From Tribonema minus (Eukaryota > Sar > Xanthophyceae > Tribonematales > Tribonemataceae), in contig JAFCMP010000512.1 in the NCBI GenBank assembly GCA_017506865.1, positions 736,607 through 800,606 on the forward strand: a stretch of DNA of 64,000 nt, written 5' to 3'. Below are positions 1 through 13,000 of the stretch, in pieces. Both the position numbers and the translations under genes were made by a program. The notes below the pieces were generated by a model that saw only the letters and a program-made list of their open reading frames with translations, made no database searches and had not been told where the DNA came from. Every line of letters starts with the position of its first letter. Within the stretch, counting starts at the first letter, position 1.

Positions 1-414
1 GGGGGTTTGCATGGCAGTGTTGCACACTTCTGATGCAGTGCCCTTCTAGGTAACGCTAACGCCACCACATGCTGCGCAAACTTTTGATGCGTAGCGATGA
101 TGCGCTGATACAGCTCATTGTGGTGTCCATGTCCTCTGCACCGGCCTTTGATGAGCACATCTTCCTTGCATCATAGTACGGCCAGAGTGGTACCATGACT
201 TTGCCACCGGAGCCATGGAACGTAGCACCATACTTGGCTGCACATACTCAGTTCCTTGATGGCATCAATACGTAGGCTCGGCGGTCGGTTGTGCAAATTA
301 CGCATCCTGTAACAACCAGCCCTGCGTTGCCAATACCACTTAAAGCTTGGATTTCAAAAAACATTGAAACAAAAAAATGTTGCCCGAGTCAAAAAACTGC
401 GTACCTGGCATCGA
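1..414. other. Left edge, intron of PCCB, no gene seen
   Basis: This stretch lies downstream of the second visible PCCB exon on the minus strand, so it should be PCCB intron. I found no recognisable further PCCB exon in it. The rest of that gene lies outside the window. Confidence 0.4.
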
Positions 415-1389
415 CGTTGCGCTGGAACACCTCAGCGTAACCGGCGAGGGAGTCGACGCCCTCCTGGATGCGTGCGCCGCCCGAGTCGTTGAGGCCAATG
501 ACAGGCGCGCCGTTGTGCATCGCCTGCAGCAATGATGATGGCCAGCACAATTGTTCTTGTTGAAAAACGAGGTGTGTATATATACATGTAGCATGCGATC
601 AGTGCAAGTGTTGTCGCAACAACAGGCGCAAACTTCAAGCTCCGAAGTCAACGACGTACGGTGAGCCAACAAGCATGAGCTCAAGGGAGAAGGTTGTGTG
701 CAGATACTGGCAGAGCAGGTAACAAATGCTCAGCAAGGGGTGCTCCCTATTGAGCAGGCTCGCAGAACCGTGATGCTGAAAATTACCGGACTCGAATCCT
801 GGATCGCGTAGTCAACTGACGTAGGAGGACGTTACACCCGTACTCGAACCTTGTATCAACACAAGCACAAAGGCTACAGATGAAGCACATGCGCACGTCA
901 ATTGAGCTAGGCCCATTGGCACATTCGTACCTGATCCATGACCTTGCAGATCTTTTCGGCGTGCGCCTGCCCCAGGGAACCTCCCCACACAGTAAAATCC
1001 TGGCTGAACACGTAAACAGGGCGGCCATTGATGGTTCCCCTGCCAGTGACGACGCCCTCGCCGTACGAGTGGTCCTTGTCCATGCCGAAATCCGTGCAGC
1101 GATGCGTCTTGAGGGCATCCAACTCACGGAAAGAGCAGGGGTCGAGGAGAACATTGAGTCTCTCCCTTGCAGTGAGCTTGCCCTTGGCGTGCTGCTTGGA
1201 GATGCGTGCCTCGCCACCTCCCATGCGGGACTGCTCCTCTGCTTCCGCCAGGCGTGCCCTGAACTGCCTCTTGATAGCGGGGATGTTGAGAGGTGCAGCG
1301 GGTGCTGCTGCAGTTGCCATGCACCGGATGCATGTGGCTGCAAGCTGGGATCGGGGTGCCAGGGCCGCCGCCTTTCGTGCTGCCAGCAT
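415..1389 (-). CDS. PCCB: Propionyl-CoA carboxylase beta chain, N-terminal two exons (partial)
   Basis: Exon 1 is 931-1389 (153 codons) and exon 2 is 415-523; both borders are GT/AG and they join in phase 0 (...KVMDQ then [16 protein letters not shown]...). The product is the carboxyltransferase subunit of mitochondrial biotin-dependent propionyl-CoA carboxylase, which makes methylmalonyl-CoA in propionate and odd-chain or branched amino-acid breakdown. Family landmarks include [48 protein letters not shown] and [14 protein letters not shown]. The first about 30 residues are Ala/Arg-rich and look like a mitochondrial presequence. About two thirds of the protein lies beyond the window start. 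A methylcrotonyl-CoA carboxylase beta chain is a less likely alternative. The gene is head to head with the TMEM17-like gene. Confidence 0.9.
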
Positions 1390-1646
1390 GCTGCTGCTCG
1401 TTTTATCACTTACTTGCTATCTCACTTGCTCTCTGTGTGTGTGTGCTGCTGCTGCCACAATGGAAATAGATCTCGGGCTTTTGGCTGGAAAAACGGGTAC
1501 ACGAAATCCCCGGAAACTCAAAAGTTCAACAATGAAGTTTATTCCCAGGGAGGAGAGAGAGTAGAGAAGAGAGAGAGTACAGAGAGAGAGAGAGAGAGAG
1601 AGAGCCAGAGGCATGAAGTCTTCATCGTCGTTGCCGCCCAGAGGCG
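1390..1646. promoter_or_regulatory. Divergent promoter between PCCB and TMEM17-like gene
   Basis: The two start codons lie 257 bp apart and face away from each other, so this region must hold both promoters. It contains a purine-rich GA array near the TMEM17 side and a GTGTGTG run near the PCCB side. No clear TATA box is visible. Shared regulation is inference. Confidence 0.5.
1551..1604 (+). repeat. GA-rich microsatellite in divergent promoter
   Basis: Imperfect (GA)n array with TA and AA interruptions, about 54 bp, just upstream of the TMEM17-like start codon. GA tracts are a common core-promoter component in some eukaryotes; function here is not shown. Confidence 0.8.
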
Positions 1647-4600
1647 ATGAGTTCAGTTACTTCAACTGAAAATTGCCGGTGTGAACTGTCGTGCAAGCCT
1701 GCAGCTGCCATGTTCGGATCTAGAGACAGCAGGGGTGGATATGAAAGAGTGCCTGAGCATGAAGCATCAAACGAGCACAGCGGCTCGCACGAGGGCCACG
1801 AAAGGTACCAGAGCGAGACCAGCTCCAGCCTGCCGGCGCAGGTGCTGATGTACTTCAACGTGATGTTCAGCATCATATACTTCATCATGGAGGGCAGCCT
1901 GGTGATCATGAAGGTGCGCAACACAACAGTGGGCCTGGCATGTCATTTCAGCAGCACTTGCAGAAGCAAAGGAAAGGGGCGTTGCAGCGCGCTCTAAAGT
2001 CTAGAAAAGTCGATGCTCTACGTATCCAGAGATGGCAATGCCAATGCCAGCAGCTGTTGTCTTATTGCATCAGACAGCGTAGGGCACCAGTGTGATGCCC
2101 AGCAATGCAGTGCTGTCGTTTCGATCAGTGCACCTCCTGCATGGATTGAAAACAGCTATGTCGAGCTACACGGCTGCAGCCCGAAAGCGTGATCATGATC
2201 ACCGTTTTCCATGACCACATCAAGCGGCCAACACCCACATGAACTCATAGCTGTACTGGACTTGTCCTCATGCCAGCCCAAGGGAGTCCGTGCCTTATGT
2301 ATTACGAGGGGTAGGTTTCGTTTCACTCCTATGCGACAACCTAGTCTGCGCTGCGCTGGACACTGGCGCTGGAACACAGCCCTGCATCCGTGCTCCGCGT
2401 GTATACGCCATTGTTGTACCGGCGTTGTGACTAGCAGATACATCAGTGTACATGCAGCAGCAGTCACTCACATGCACCTGCCGGGTTAGGTGTTGACGCT
2501 CACCTCTGAGCAGCACTATAGCCACAACTGAGTCGCTGCCCAACTGAGTCACAACACCGAGGTACTTTTGCAGCTGACCCAACGTCCTATGGCTGGAACG
2601 GTATCTGAGCGTCCGGGACAGAAATGACCCCTTCTCTTGTGATGGCCTCTTCTGCCATGAGGGTACATGCCCTTGGCAGCTACTGCAATGCGACAGCGCA
2701 GCCGTGCCGCAGCATTGCCAGCGCGCGCATGTGACAAATCATTGAAGCACTGAGCATGCCATCCTGGCAGTGACGCGCGAGCTACAATAAATGTAAGGCT
2801 ACAGTAGCCTTGCGTCTTGGCGGCCCCACCGCAGATGCGACAGCGCAGCGCCTTAAGTGCCCGCAATGCCATACTCTTCAAGGTCTGAGACTTGACGATT
2901 ACACTCAACCACAAGTACGTGAACTCTCAAACTACCCCTTCAGCGTGCGATCGTGTGGACATAACACTGAATGCTGCCAAGAGCTCATGCTCATGCCGCC
3001 ATGGTACTGAGCGCTGCCAACGTGGCTGCTGGAGCGCACGTACGCCTAACCCTAACCTTACCTCACCCCTTCATTGCGCGATGCTTGCAAATTTCCCCAT
3101 GATGGTATGCGCTGCCATCATGGTCAACAGCACACAGAAGTACATAGGTCGCCATAATGGCGAGTACTGCCAACGCGGGAACTAGAGCGCGCATACTTGA
3201 GTCCTCTACAATCTCCCCCTTGACACATGCTGATTGTCGCCACGATGCTGAGCACATTCAATGTGGCTGCTGCAGATGAGCCAGTACGTGTTTGACTCGC
3301 CTCTGCCGCGCACATACACTGATCTCGCCCTTCAGCACGCTCTGAAATGACCGCCCCCCCTTGATGCTGAGCACTGTCCACCTTAGATGAGCCAGCACTT
3401 GGTTGACACGCCTCTGCAGCGCACATATACAGAACATGCCCTGCAGCGCGTGCTGATTTATTGCCCCCCCCCATGATGCTGAGCACTGTTGACGCTGCTG
3501 CTGGCTTTGGTGCCTTTTTCACAGCGTTTTACTCATCAATACTGTTTTATCTTCGTTTTAAGACATTCTTGTGTTATGACAGATGAGCCGGTACGTGTTC
3601 GATTCGCCTCTGCAGCGCACATACACTAAACTCGCCCTTCAGCGCACGCCGCATTACCGTTGCCTCATGATGCTGAACACTGTCACCCGCATTACCGTTG
3701 CCTCGTGATGCTGAGCACTTTCATTGTCGCTGTTGTAGATGAACCAGTACGTGTTTGACTCGCCGTTACAGCGCACATACACTGATCTCGCCCTTCAGCA
3801 CGCTTTGAAATGACCCGTCCCACCATGGTGCTGAGTCTTTTGTTTGTTATTGTCACCGTGGCTGCTGCAGATGAGCCAGTATGTGTTCGACTCGCCGTTA
3901 CAGCGCATTGTGTGCGCTCCCGCTTTCATGATCTGGGCGCTGGTGGAGGTGTTCCGCCTGTACTTTGGCTACTCCGGCAACATTGAAGAAATGGTGCCAC
4001 AGGTGCGTTTCGTGTGTTTGATCACTGCCCTCACAACTTTCATTGAGGAATGCTTCAAAACTTCAATTGTGAAGATGTTCAGGGCGACTCTTGGCGTACT
4101 TTTGCGCTGTGGGTCCTCAATAAGATTAACCATGTGAAGGGGGGGACGAAGGGGGTAAGTATTTAGTATTGCGCCGCAGGATTGCAATGCGAGCGCATGC
4201 ATGCGCAGCCCAGCGACACGGTGAGCGAATCAAAGGGAAAGCCCGTGATTTATCCAGCGCATTCATGATCATGTCAGCTCTATTGAGGGGATTCTTCGTA
4301 CTCGAAAACCCTCTGAGACGTTGGTCTTGGTCTTGCTCGGCCTAACTTCAACTTGGCTCGATGATCACAGGTGCTCGTGCATTCTTGCTTCACTACAAGT
4401 GAGTCGCTCGCCATTGCTGCCTTTTTGGTATTCCAGGGGTGTACTCCTGACCATGTTCCTGTACGCTGCTCACGTGGATCATCCGCTTGCGCGCACCTAC
4501 GTCGATGACAATGACATTGTGTCTCTCCTTACCCCAGCTTGTGGGTACAGCATTCGCTTCCTCACACGCGCTACCACATGATACTTGGTTTCTGTCGCTA

Positions 4601-5267
4601 CATGTGCGGATGATCCATGAAACATACACTGTGCAGAGCTGTAATGCTTAATCACATGCCGTGAGTCGGATGCTGACGATGTGATGGTTCCACCTACAGT
4701 TACGGTTAGCAGATAGTACTTGAGTATGCTACAGGCACTCCCTGATATCATTCGTTTCACCTGTTGCAATAGCAAACACTACTTGCGCTCGCTACAATAC
4801 AGATACTCACTCATCTCATTGAGTCATTGTACTCGACTCTGCTGCCACTTTCGCATTCCCCTCTCGCCTCACTACAGATGCCTAACCCTAACCCTAGCAG
4901 ATCCTACTTTGTGCTTGCTACAGTGCAGGTGCTCACTCATCTCAACGTACCTACCCGACTTTGCTGCCCCCTTCCCCCTCCCCCCCCCCCCCCCCCCCCC
5001 CCCCAGATGACAGCATTCGTCCTCATGACCGTCTTCCCGCAGTCTCTCGTCGTTCTCTACCTCACCACATTTCAAGAATTCGTCTTTCCGGCAGACGCGG
5101 CAATGGGCGGAACGATGCTCGCGCTGTTGGCAGCAGAAACAGTTGCCGGTGCGGGCGCGGTGCGCTCCATAGCGCGCAAGCGCACGGCGCAGTTCCACAG
5201 AATGGTCCAAACGGAAGGAGCGTCACCAGTGGCAGTTACCGTCGGCGGGCGCCCCCACCAGGACTGA
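1647..5267 (+). CDS. TMEM17-like transition-zone membrane protein, three exons
   Basis: Exons 1647-1913, 3871-4002 and 5007-5267 join in phase 0 to give 219 residues. An acidic, Ser-rich N-terminus is followed by four hydrophobic segments: LPAQVLMYFNVMFSIIYFIM, the segment ending ALVEVFRLYFGYSGNIEE, FVLMTVFPQSLVVLYL, and an Ala-rich helix. The RLYFGYSGNIEEMVPQ stretch after the second segment is the hallmark of the Transmemb_17 family (TMEM17/TMEM216/TMEM80), part of the tectonic/MKS complex at the base of cilia. This implies a flagellated cell. A second in-frame ATG at about 1710 could be the real start. Intron 1 holds four degenerate copies of the exon 2 acceptor edge, and intron 2 ends in a long C tract just before AG. 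Confidence 0.75.
3274..3870 (+). repeat. Four echoes of the TMEM17 exon 2 acceptor edge
   Basis: Degenerate copies of the first ~65 bases of exon 2 begin near 3280, 3386, 3583 and 3739. Each keeps an AG directly before ATGAGCC(A/G)G or ATGAACCAG, and most keep a GCTGAGCAC motif 20-45 bases upstream. The true exon starts at 3871. The copies diverge after the segment equivalent to DSPLQR and would not extend the reading frame usefully. Confidence 0.8.
4788..4975 (+). repeat. Tandem pair in TMEM17 intron 2
   Basis: Two imperfect ~65-bp copies, near 4788-4850 and 4915-4972. Both run from GCTACA, through CTCACTCATCTCA, to CGACT(C/T)TGCTGCC. They lie just upstream of the C-rich acceptor tract of exon 3 and are separated by a CCTAACCCTAACCC motif. 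Confidence 0.6.
4975..5004 (+). repeat. Poly-C tract before exon 3 acceptor
   Basis: A run of mostly C ends directly at the AG before exon 3 and serves as an extreme polypyrimidine tract. Long C or G homopolymers recur across the window, also at about 22110, 22335, 22630 and 40020, and are likely assembly-length uncertainties. Confidence 0.7.
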
Positions 5268-7083
5268 TAGAGGGAAGCAGTTACATGTACTCATGGCATG
5301 GGCATCGCGTCGCAAGGCTGCGGCACGTGCATCGGACTCGTGCGGAGCGCGCGACGCGTCAGTCCCGGTTCGTTGAACGCTGCGCTCCATGCGATGCGTA
5401 GCACTAGCGAAACGGGCAGCAACATGAGGCACAAAAAAGACTGCGCCCATGCGTCAGGTGGAAAGCGGCAGTGAGAGATCTACGGCTGCCAGCAGCAATT
5501 TCACTTCGCAGACGAGGTCTGTGTGCCAGGCCTAAGCCACGGGTAGATATGCAGCAGGCAACCATATACCCTCTTCCTTGCTCAGCATATATTGCATTAG
5601 CAGCAGCGGCAGTAGCAGCTGCAGCGGGAGCAGCAGCTGGTGCATGCTTCTGATCCGGAGCTGCACAGCTACGTCCTGGGTACAAGGCCAGTGGCCAAAT
5701 GGCTAGACATTGGCATATCGGGGCTGCTTCGCTGCAATGCCAAGCTGACCAGTCACAGACCGGTCAGTGGATCATATCAAGTCATGAAGTCACGATGCTG
5801 CGCACCCCATGATGCTGTAGACCAAGGCAAGCTGCACTCCAACCTGCAGGCCATGCAGTGTTACCTTGTGCATTTTTGACTACCCGACAGCGCTTTGGGC
5901 CGAGGGAGGGGGCAGCGGTGCTGCAATTGTGGCATGCGGCGCCACCATTGTGGATAGAGGGGGGGGAGGGCAGCAGTGTTGTGACTGCAAAGGCGGATCC
6001 TGATGAGGTCCGTGTACTCGCAGTGGCCACTGGTGACAAGTTGGTGCGGACTGAACTGCTGTTGCTGTCCACCGTTGTGACCACAGTGCACCTTCAGCAA
6101 CCTGCACTCGTGAAATGACACTGATGATGACACGTGGACATTCAACCACTGCTTTCTGCACTGTACCATCATTGTAGATGTGGTAATGCATGCAGCTTTG
6201 CCTTGTGTGCTTCAAGATCTGCATTGCACATTGGGACGGTGTCAATGTATTGCGAGGAAGCAGTGCCATGGTGGCCAGAAGTGTACGTTCCTGAAGTGGT
6301 CCTGTATGACTTTGAGCACACTCTTCTGAGCATGATGTTCAGCGACCAGTGTCGACACACTACACCCTTGCATGCATCAGGGCAACCGCCATTGGCAACA
6401 CATCCAAGTGCGCCAAAGCGCCCCTTTGCTAACCCTAGCCCTAAGTGTCATCCCTTCCCGCAACTGGCACAGCTCGGCTTGAGAGAAGAACAGTGACAAG
6501 CGACACACAGAGATTGCACACCTCACATCGCTCTGTATTGATGAAAATTGGATGGAATGATGGGGTAATCAAATAACGCCTCTTGTCAGCTTCCTTCGCA
6601 TCCTCTCCTGTAGCACCACATGTTCACGAGTTGCGGGGGGGCAGCCGCGCGCGCTGCACAAATAACCCTACTTCTCTGGCAACTCTTCATCTTCACAGTA
6701 GCACGCCTGACAGCACAGCTGCTCCCTTGACCCCCCCCCCCTTGACTGTACAAATCTCATTTGGCGGGCGCGAAGCGCAGCTCCGGCCCCCCTGTCCATG
6801 ATCCCCCCTCTCAAGTACTTTAGTACTTTGTTGAAGTACTTGTTGAAGTATGGCAAGCACGTGCCCCATCGCTCAGCCTGCGCCGCTGCGCGCGCACGCG
6901 CCATCGGCAGGGGCGGCGCGTGATGTATCACGACGCAGGCGCCAGCGCTCTCTGCCACTGTGCGCCATGCCTCTGCCCCCCCACAATCCCGCCCCCCCTT
7001 GTCACTCTGTTTCTGTGGCTCTGGGCAGCTGAGGCGTGTGCACGCGTGCTGAGCGCAGTGGCGGCGAGGGGCCGAGCGCGCTG
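5268..7083. other. Intergenic, no gene recognised
   Basis: Between the TMEM17 stop and the last proposed kinase exon. Only short low-complexity open frames (poly-Ala, poly-Pro) occur. There are scattered C runs and a short CTAACCCTAGCCC telomere-like motif near 6430. I see nothing I can call a gene. Confidence 0.5.
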
Positions 7084-10000
7084 CTACCGCATGTGGGTGA
7101 AGTCCATCAGGCGGTAGTCGTGTTTGACCTGCACAGGCAAGGCGTCACCCATACACATGTTTCATTAGTGCTAGCGTGCTACGTATGCGTAGGGGCGCTT
7201 GGGCGCGTGCGCGCAGCAGCAGCGAGCGCCCGTTGATTCAAGCTGCACAGCCCTTAATAGTTGCTGCATTGTGCAATGCTCGCCATATAGTGTTGACGCA
7301 CAGAGAAAGGTGGCTGCAGCAGCCATGCTCTGTATACTGCAGGTGTTGCGTGATCGTCAAGTTCGCAGAGAGAGACTTGCAGACGGTGCTGGCGCGCAGC
7401 GGTCCTGCAGGTGTAAATGTCATTGCTCAGCGCGAAGAAGGAGGAACCACCGACATCACGGAGACTAGCGACTACTCATACGAAAGTGCCTGAATACCCT
7501 GCACCAGACGAACGCTGGACGCACACTCAAATCATCACGGAAGCTAGCCAGAACCCATATAAAAGTGCCTGAATACCCTGCACCAGACGAACTCTAGACG
7601 CACACGCGACATGACTCACCAGCGTGCTGAGCTGTTTCCGGACGCCTTCGTACAGCCTCTTGAAGAGGAATATGTCTATCTGGCCGCGCAGGAACTCTAC
7701 CATGTAGAGGCCCGTGCAGCTGCCCCCCTGCCCCCCCCCGCCGCACGACAGCACCTCCTTGTCTGCAGAGGGCACAGAAAGTGAGGATCAAAAGTGTCAG
7801 AGACTGGGACGTGACTTGTTGCGAGGACCACATGCAGCTATACAATATAAAAATGATATCCCTGCCCCCCCCCCCCCGCCGCACAACAGCACTTCCTTGT
7901 CTGCAGAGAGCTCAAAAAGTAAGGATTAAAAGTGCCAGTCACTGAGACGAGATTTGTTGCGAGAACAACTTGAAACTTACAACAAAGACTGGATGAGAGT
8001 CGCCAGAAGAACAGGTAGCATCGGTGACTGGAAAGAGAATGGTCATGTGACAGCATGAGGAGTGTGGCCGCAGCATATGCATGCATTGTCATCCTGCCGC
8101 CGATGGATGGCACCTGGTTTTCTTTGTGCAGTTTACAGGGGCAACAGCAAGCAAGTTGGAAGCAAGATACTTGCTGAAGCAAATCAACGATTATTACTGT
8201 ACGCACATGCGGCAGCTGTACGCTCGCATGAGAGGAATCGCGAGCATCAGTATGTATTTGCGGGCCGCACGTGATCGATCTGGGTACTGCACTCTGCACC
8301 ACAAGCTGCTGCAGGCTGAGCATCGACACGGCTACCAGGCAGTACACAGTTGAAGTTACAGTTTCAACTGTTGGCAGCGAGCGCGCACGTTTGAAGTGCG
8401 AGTTAAAGGCTGGCAACAAGCGAAGACGCACAGTAGAACCGCCCCTGCGGAAACGTGACTACTTGATGGCAACACAACTTCAAGCTGAACATTGCGACCA
8501 CCACCGCTGACGTACAGTAGATCTGAGCAGTCACCCGCATGAGCCTCCACAGCTGGTGAGAGTGGTTTGCAATGCAGTTCATGGCGTCCACGCCCATCAA
8601 CGTTGAAGTCATTCTGAAGTTCAAGTTGAAGTATTCAGCAAACTGCACGCACCGTACTGGCGCCCCTGAGCGGCTGCGGGCCGCATCAGGTATATCTGCA
8701 CGGTGCATACCAGCACGCCCCCGCGCATGACCTCCAGCCTGAAGTCGCGCCAGTGCACAACGGCCTTTTGCGTGATCTTCTGATAGGGGTAGGGCAGCGG
8801 GTGGGGGTCCTCGTTGATGATCGCTGCCGCACGCAGGGGGGGGGGGAGCAAGGGGAACCCAACGGTCAAAACTGTAACATTGTGGAATACAACCTTCCTC
8901 CTGAGCGTACCTCAAGCATGGCAACGTGCCTTTGTGGCAAGCACTTCCTGTCGTGACCAAATTCAGCACAATCTAAGCTCAGCCCTTGGCTGATGTCACC
9001 CGCTCACAACAAGCAGGCTAAAATGTGTCACCACACGCAAAATGTGTCACCACACGCACACATGCGTGTGGTGACACATTTTAGCCTGCTTAACACCTTT
9101 GCAGCACCTTTATGGTAGATACACACGAGCTGAACATTGCGATGACCGCGCCACCTGCTCTGTTTCATCAGTGCTTAGCTCTCGTGGGTCCAACGCACAA
9201 CTGCTGCCACTACAGCACAATAGACACACACCTGACACCTTGCGCAGCACCTCCGTGGCGGGCACGTTCGTCGTGAACCGCGACGACCGCGCCACCTGCG
9301 GGCCGCGGCACACAGGCGGCACCTCCTCCCCCCCTCCCTCACCAGTACCCCCCGCATTCCCCTTCCGCGCTGCCTCGCCCCCCTGCCCCCCCCCCCCCTC
9401 CTGCTTCGCATCCTCCCCCCCTGCCCCCTGCGCGCCTCGCCTGCTGTGGAAACCGCCGTCCGCCGCCGATGCGCCGAGCGCGAAAGCGGCGGGGGAAGGG
9501 GGCTCTCCCCCGCGCCCCCCCCGTGGGGCGAGCGGCGGCGAACTGAACAGCTCCGGGTCCAGGCTCTGCCAGCGGCGCTGCTGCTGCTGCTGCGGCGGCG
9601 GCGTTGCCGTCGGCGTCAGCGGCGGCGCCGCCGCTGGCTGCTGCTGCTGCTGCGGTGCGGCCGCGGCAATCAGGGTAGGCACGATCACCTCTACCGGCGG
9701 CGGCGGCGGCGCGCACGCATGGGCAGCCTGCGGCTGCTGATGAGCACTGCTGCTCGTCCGCGGCGGCGGCTGCGCAGCGCGGCGCGCGTGCTGCTGCTGC
9801 TGCTGCTGCCGGCCAGCAGCGCTCATCAGCAGCGGCGGCGACTCTACAATTATGGGCTCGGCAGCGATAGCGCGCACAGGCTGCTGCGACGTCCGCGCTG
9901 GGCACGAGTGCTGATGCTCAGCAGGCAGCGGCGCGGCTGCGGGCGGCGCGCGCGCGTCGCTGGCGGCGGCGGGCTGGAGGGTGAGCGCTGCTGCAGCTGC

Positions 10001-13000
10001 CACTACGCCTGCGCACAAGCATACACCAAGAGAATTGACATGAATTATGTGTAATGCATACGCACGGTTCAGTTTCCATGCAAGGGGGGGCAGGGGGGGG
10101 GGGGGGAGGGGCTTGCGCCGTGCAGTCTCCGTATATAAAAACGTGTGGTTGAAGGCACACATGTCATGCGTATACACATGCGGCGATGGGGCGCTGCAGA
10201 AGGCACCTGCGTGCCGCCATGTCTGACGCATTGCCCTGCTGAAAGCAAGACATCTTCCGTAGTGCCCGTCTCAGTAGCCAACTTCGCACTGCGCATGTCA
10301 AGCCGCATGTATCACGTCCCTGTGAACTGCGCGAGCGCCCTCTTACCGTCTTGCTCCATCACATTGGAGTCAAACAGACTGGAAGGTCCGACACAGAGCA
10401 CTACTGCATCCATAGCATCTCACCTCAACCCCAGCAGCAAATCAGCCAACTTCACAAAGCGCATGAGGCGCGCGGTGCACCATGTACATCGCATCACGCA
10501 CGCTTGCACTGCGGCGAACGGGCTCTTACCGTCTTGCTCCTGCTGCTCTGCAGCAACAGAGGTGGCGCTCTCCTCCTCTACGCCTTGCAGTTCCGGCCCC
10601 TCCCCATCATTGCCGCCATCCGAGCTACTGCTACTGCTGCTGCTGCTGCCCCTATCACTCCCTGACCCTGCCCAAGCATGAATCATCAGAACAACGGGAA
10701 TGTCAGCATGCGAGAGGCACTTCAGAAGGCGTTCAAAGTCAACTTCAACACATCTGTGGTGATAGCGCGTGGGGACTGCACGAGTAGCCCACCAATTCAC
10801 GTCACTGGGCTGGGGTGTGCGGCTTACAACCTGCACACCTGCATCGATAAGACCATGTGTTGCCACTGCTTCCTCGGTGGCACGCCGCCGCAGGAGTGTC
10901 ACCTCGAGCGCATGTTGAAGTTGCCAACGGAGTGTCACCGCTTGATGCATGCAATCGCAGTGCGCCTCAGGCTGGCAAGATCAGGCCGCATTGAGAAGCC
11001 CAAAAGTTTACGAATGTGCTACAACGCTCAACAGCTGCACGACCTCATTCTGCCCATGCGACAGGCCACGCAACACATGCGATTTGTGTGCGTCTCAGTG
11101 TCGTGCGAACTGCAGGCTGCAACATGTGTCACGTCAATGGCAACGTCAGGGCCACGCCTTAGCACTGTCCTTGGCAATCGGCGCCTGCACCACGCTCCCA
11201 AAAGCACAGAAAACACACTGGACATCCTATATCCTTCGCTTCCAACAATCAGTAGAACAGAACGACGAACTTCATCTCTGCGAGAGCACACTCCGAGGAC
11301 AGAGTGGTCGCTGCATCTCGCAGAGTTGAAGTTACGGCTCGAAAAGAGCAGAGACCAAGGTTGCTGCAGGCGCACCTGTCGCGGACAGCGGCGACGGCGG
11401 TGCCGCCTGCTGCCCCCCCCCGCCGCCGCCGCCCCCCCATCCCCCCCCCCGCGCACCCACGGATGGTTCAGCGCCTGCCGCACCGACAGGCGGCTGCGGG
11501 GGTCAGGATGCAGGAGTCCGCTGAGCAATGACTTCGCCCCAGCGCTCAGGTGCCGCAGGAAGAACCACGGGGGGTAGTCGAGGCCGAGGGCGGCGTCGTG
11601 CAGGGGGGCGGGGGGGATGATGCAGTGCTCGCGCAGCGCGCGCGAGCGCGCGGGGGTGCGCGCCCACGCGCTGAACTGCGGGGGGCGGCGGTTACGCGGT
11701 TTGAAACTGGGGGTAAGGGTTGAGTGCAACAGCATAGGATTGCATTTTGAAGAATGACAGCGTTGACGCAAAGGGGATGATGCAGTGATCGCGCAGCGCG
11801 CGCGAGCGCGCGGGGGTGCGCGCCCACGCGCTGAACTGCGGGCGTGGGAATGCGGTGAGGGTTAGGGGGGGTAAGGTTTAGGGGGGTTGGGTGCACGAGC
11901 AAGGAGGGCTTGCGATTTGAATTGATGTGAAATTTGTCAACATCATAGGGGTGATGTAGTGCTCGCGCAGCGCGCGCGAGCGGCCGGGGCGCGCGCCCGC
12001 GTGCTGAGCTGCGGGGGGGCGGCAGATAGGTGGTTTGAAACTAGGGGTGAGGGTTGAGCGCAACCAGATGGGATTGCATGTTATTGAATGACAGCATCAA
12101 CGCAAAGAGGATGATGCAGTGCTCGCGCAGCGTGCGCGAATGCGCGGGGGTGCGCGCCCACGCGCTGAACTGCGGGGGCGGCGGTTACGCGGTGAGGGTT
12201 ACGGGTTAAGTTCGGGTGCAAGCAAAGAGGGCTTGCAGTTCAGAGTGTCAACATGATCTATGTTGACCTATGGTGCGTGTGCTCACGCGCAGAACTGCGG
12301 GGGCAGCGGTGACGCGGTTTGAAACTAGGGGTAAAGGGTGCATCAAGAAGCACGCAGTGCTCAACAAGCACCGCTTCTTGTTGCGATGCTGGTACGCGAT
12401 CCTCAACCTAACCCTAGGGCTACACGCGGTGCGCGGCACGCCAGGCATAAAGAGAAAACGCTCACACTCGCACACCTTCCTCAGAGTGCAGGCTCAATAC
12501 CCACCGCTTTGTGGTGCAACCGCCCAGTCCACCTCGCGGGGCGCCGGTGCAGGCTTCAACCCTAGTCCAAGGGTAACGCACGTCAGGCATCCGCAGCAGT
12601 GCTCTACGCTCACCCCCCCTCTCAGAGCGCACGCACGTGTGCAAGTCCTCTTCAACGGGCAGGCTCGCTCCTCAAAGGACAGGCTATTTGCAAGCACGGG
12701 ATCATGAACTTCAACCCTAGTCATAGGGTTACGCACGCCGGACATCCACAGCAGTGCTCAACGCTGACGCACCTTTTCAAAGCGCAGGCACGTATGCAGA
12801 TCCTTCTCAAACGGCAGGCTCCCCGCTAGCATGGCGTACAGAATTACGCCCATCGACCAGCAGTCCGCCTTGGTGCCGTCGTAGCCAGGGTCTGCAGCGA
12901 CGCCGCCGCTGCCTAGCACCTCCGGGGCGACGTAGTAGGGCCTAAGTAGCAGGCAAGCACGGACACAATGAGTGACACTCGAGTATAATGGCGTTCGTGT

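Noticed and set aside
880..1650. 256-codon plus-strand frame
   Set aside because: Mirror of PCCB exon 1 plus the GA repeat; the minus-strand frame has clear carboxyltransferase motifs.
8545..8640. Minus-strand stretch reading [20 protein letters not shown]
   Set aside because: Lies directly after the donor of exon 8653-8823, which joins in phase to exon 7620-7762; treated as intron.
9099..10054. Long plus-strand frames rich in Ala, Arg and Leu
   Set aside because: Antisense of the kinase Gln/Ala/Pro linker exon; they arise from GCN/CAG repeats.
11640..12310. Regular repeat array that might suggest CRISPR
   Set aside because: Repeats are long, degenerate and derived from a kinase exon edge; no short identical repeats with unique spacers, and the DNA is eukaryotic.
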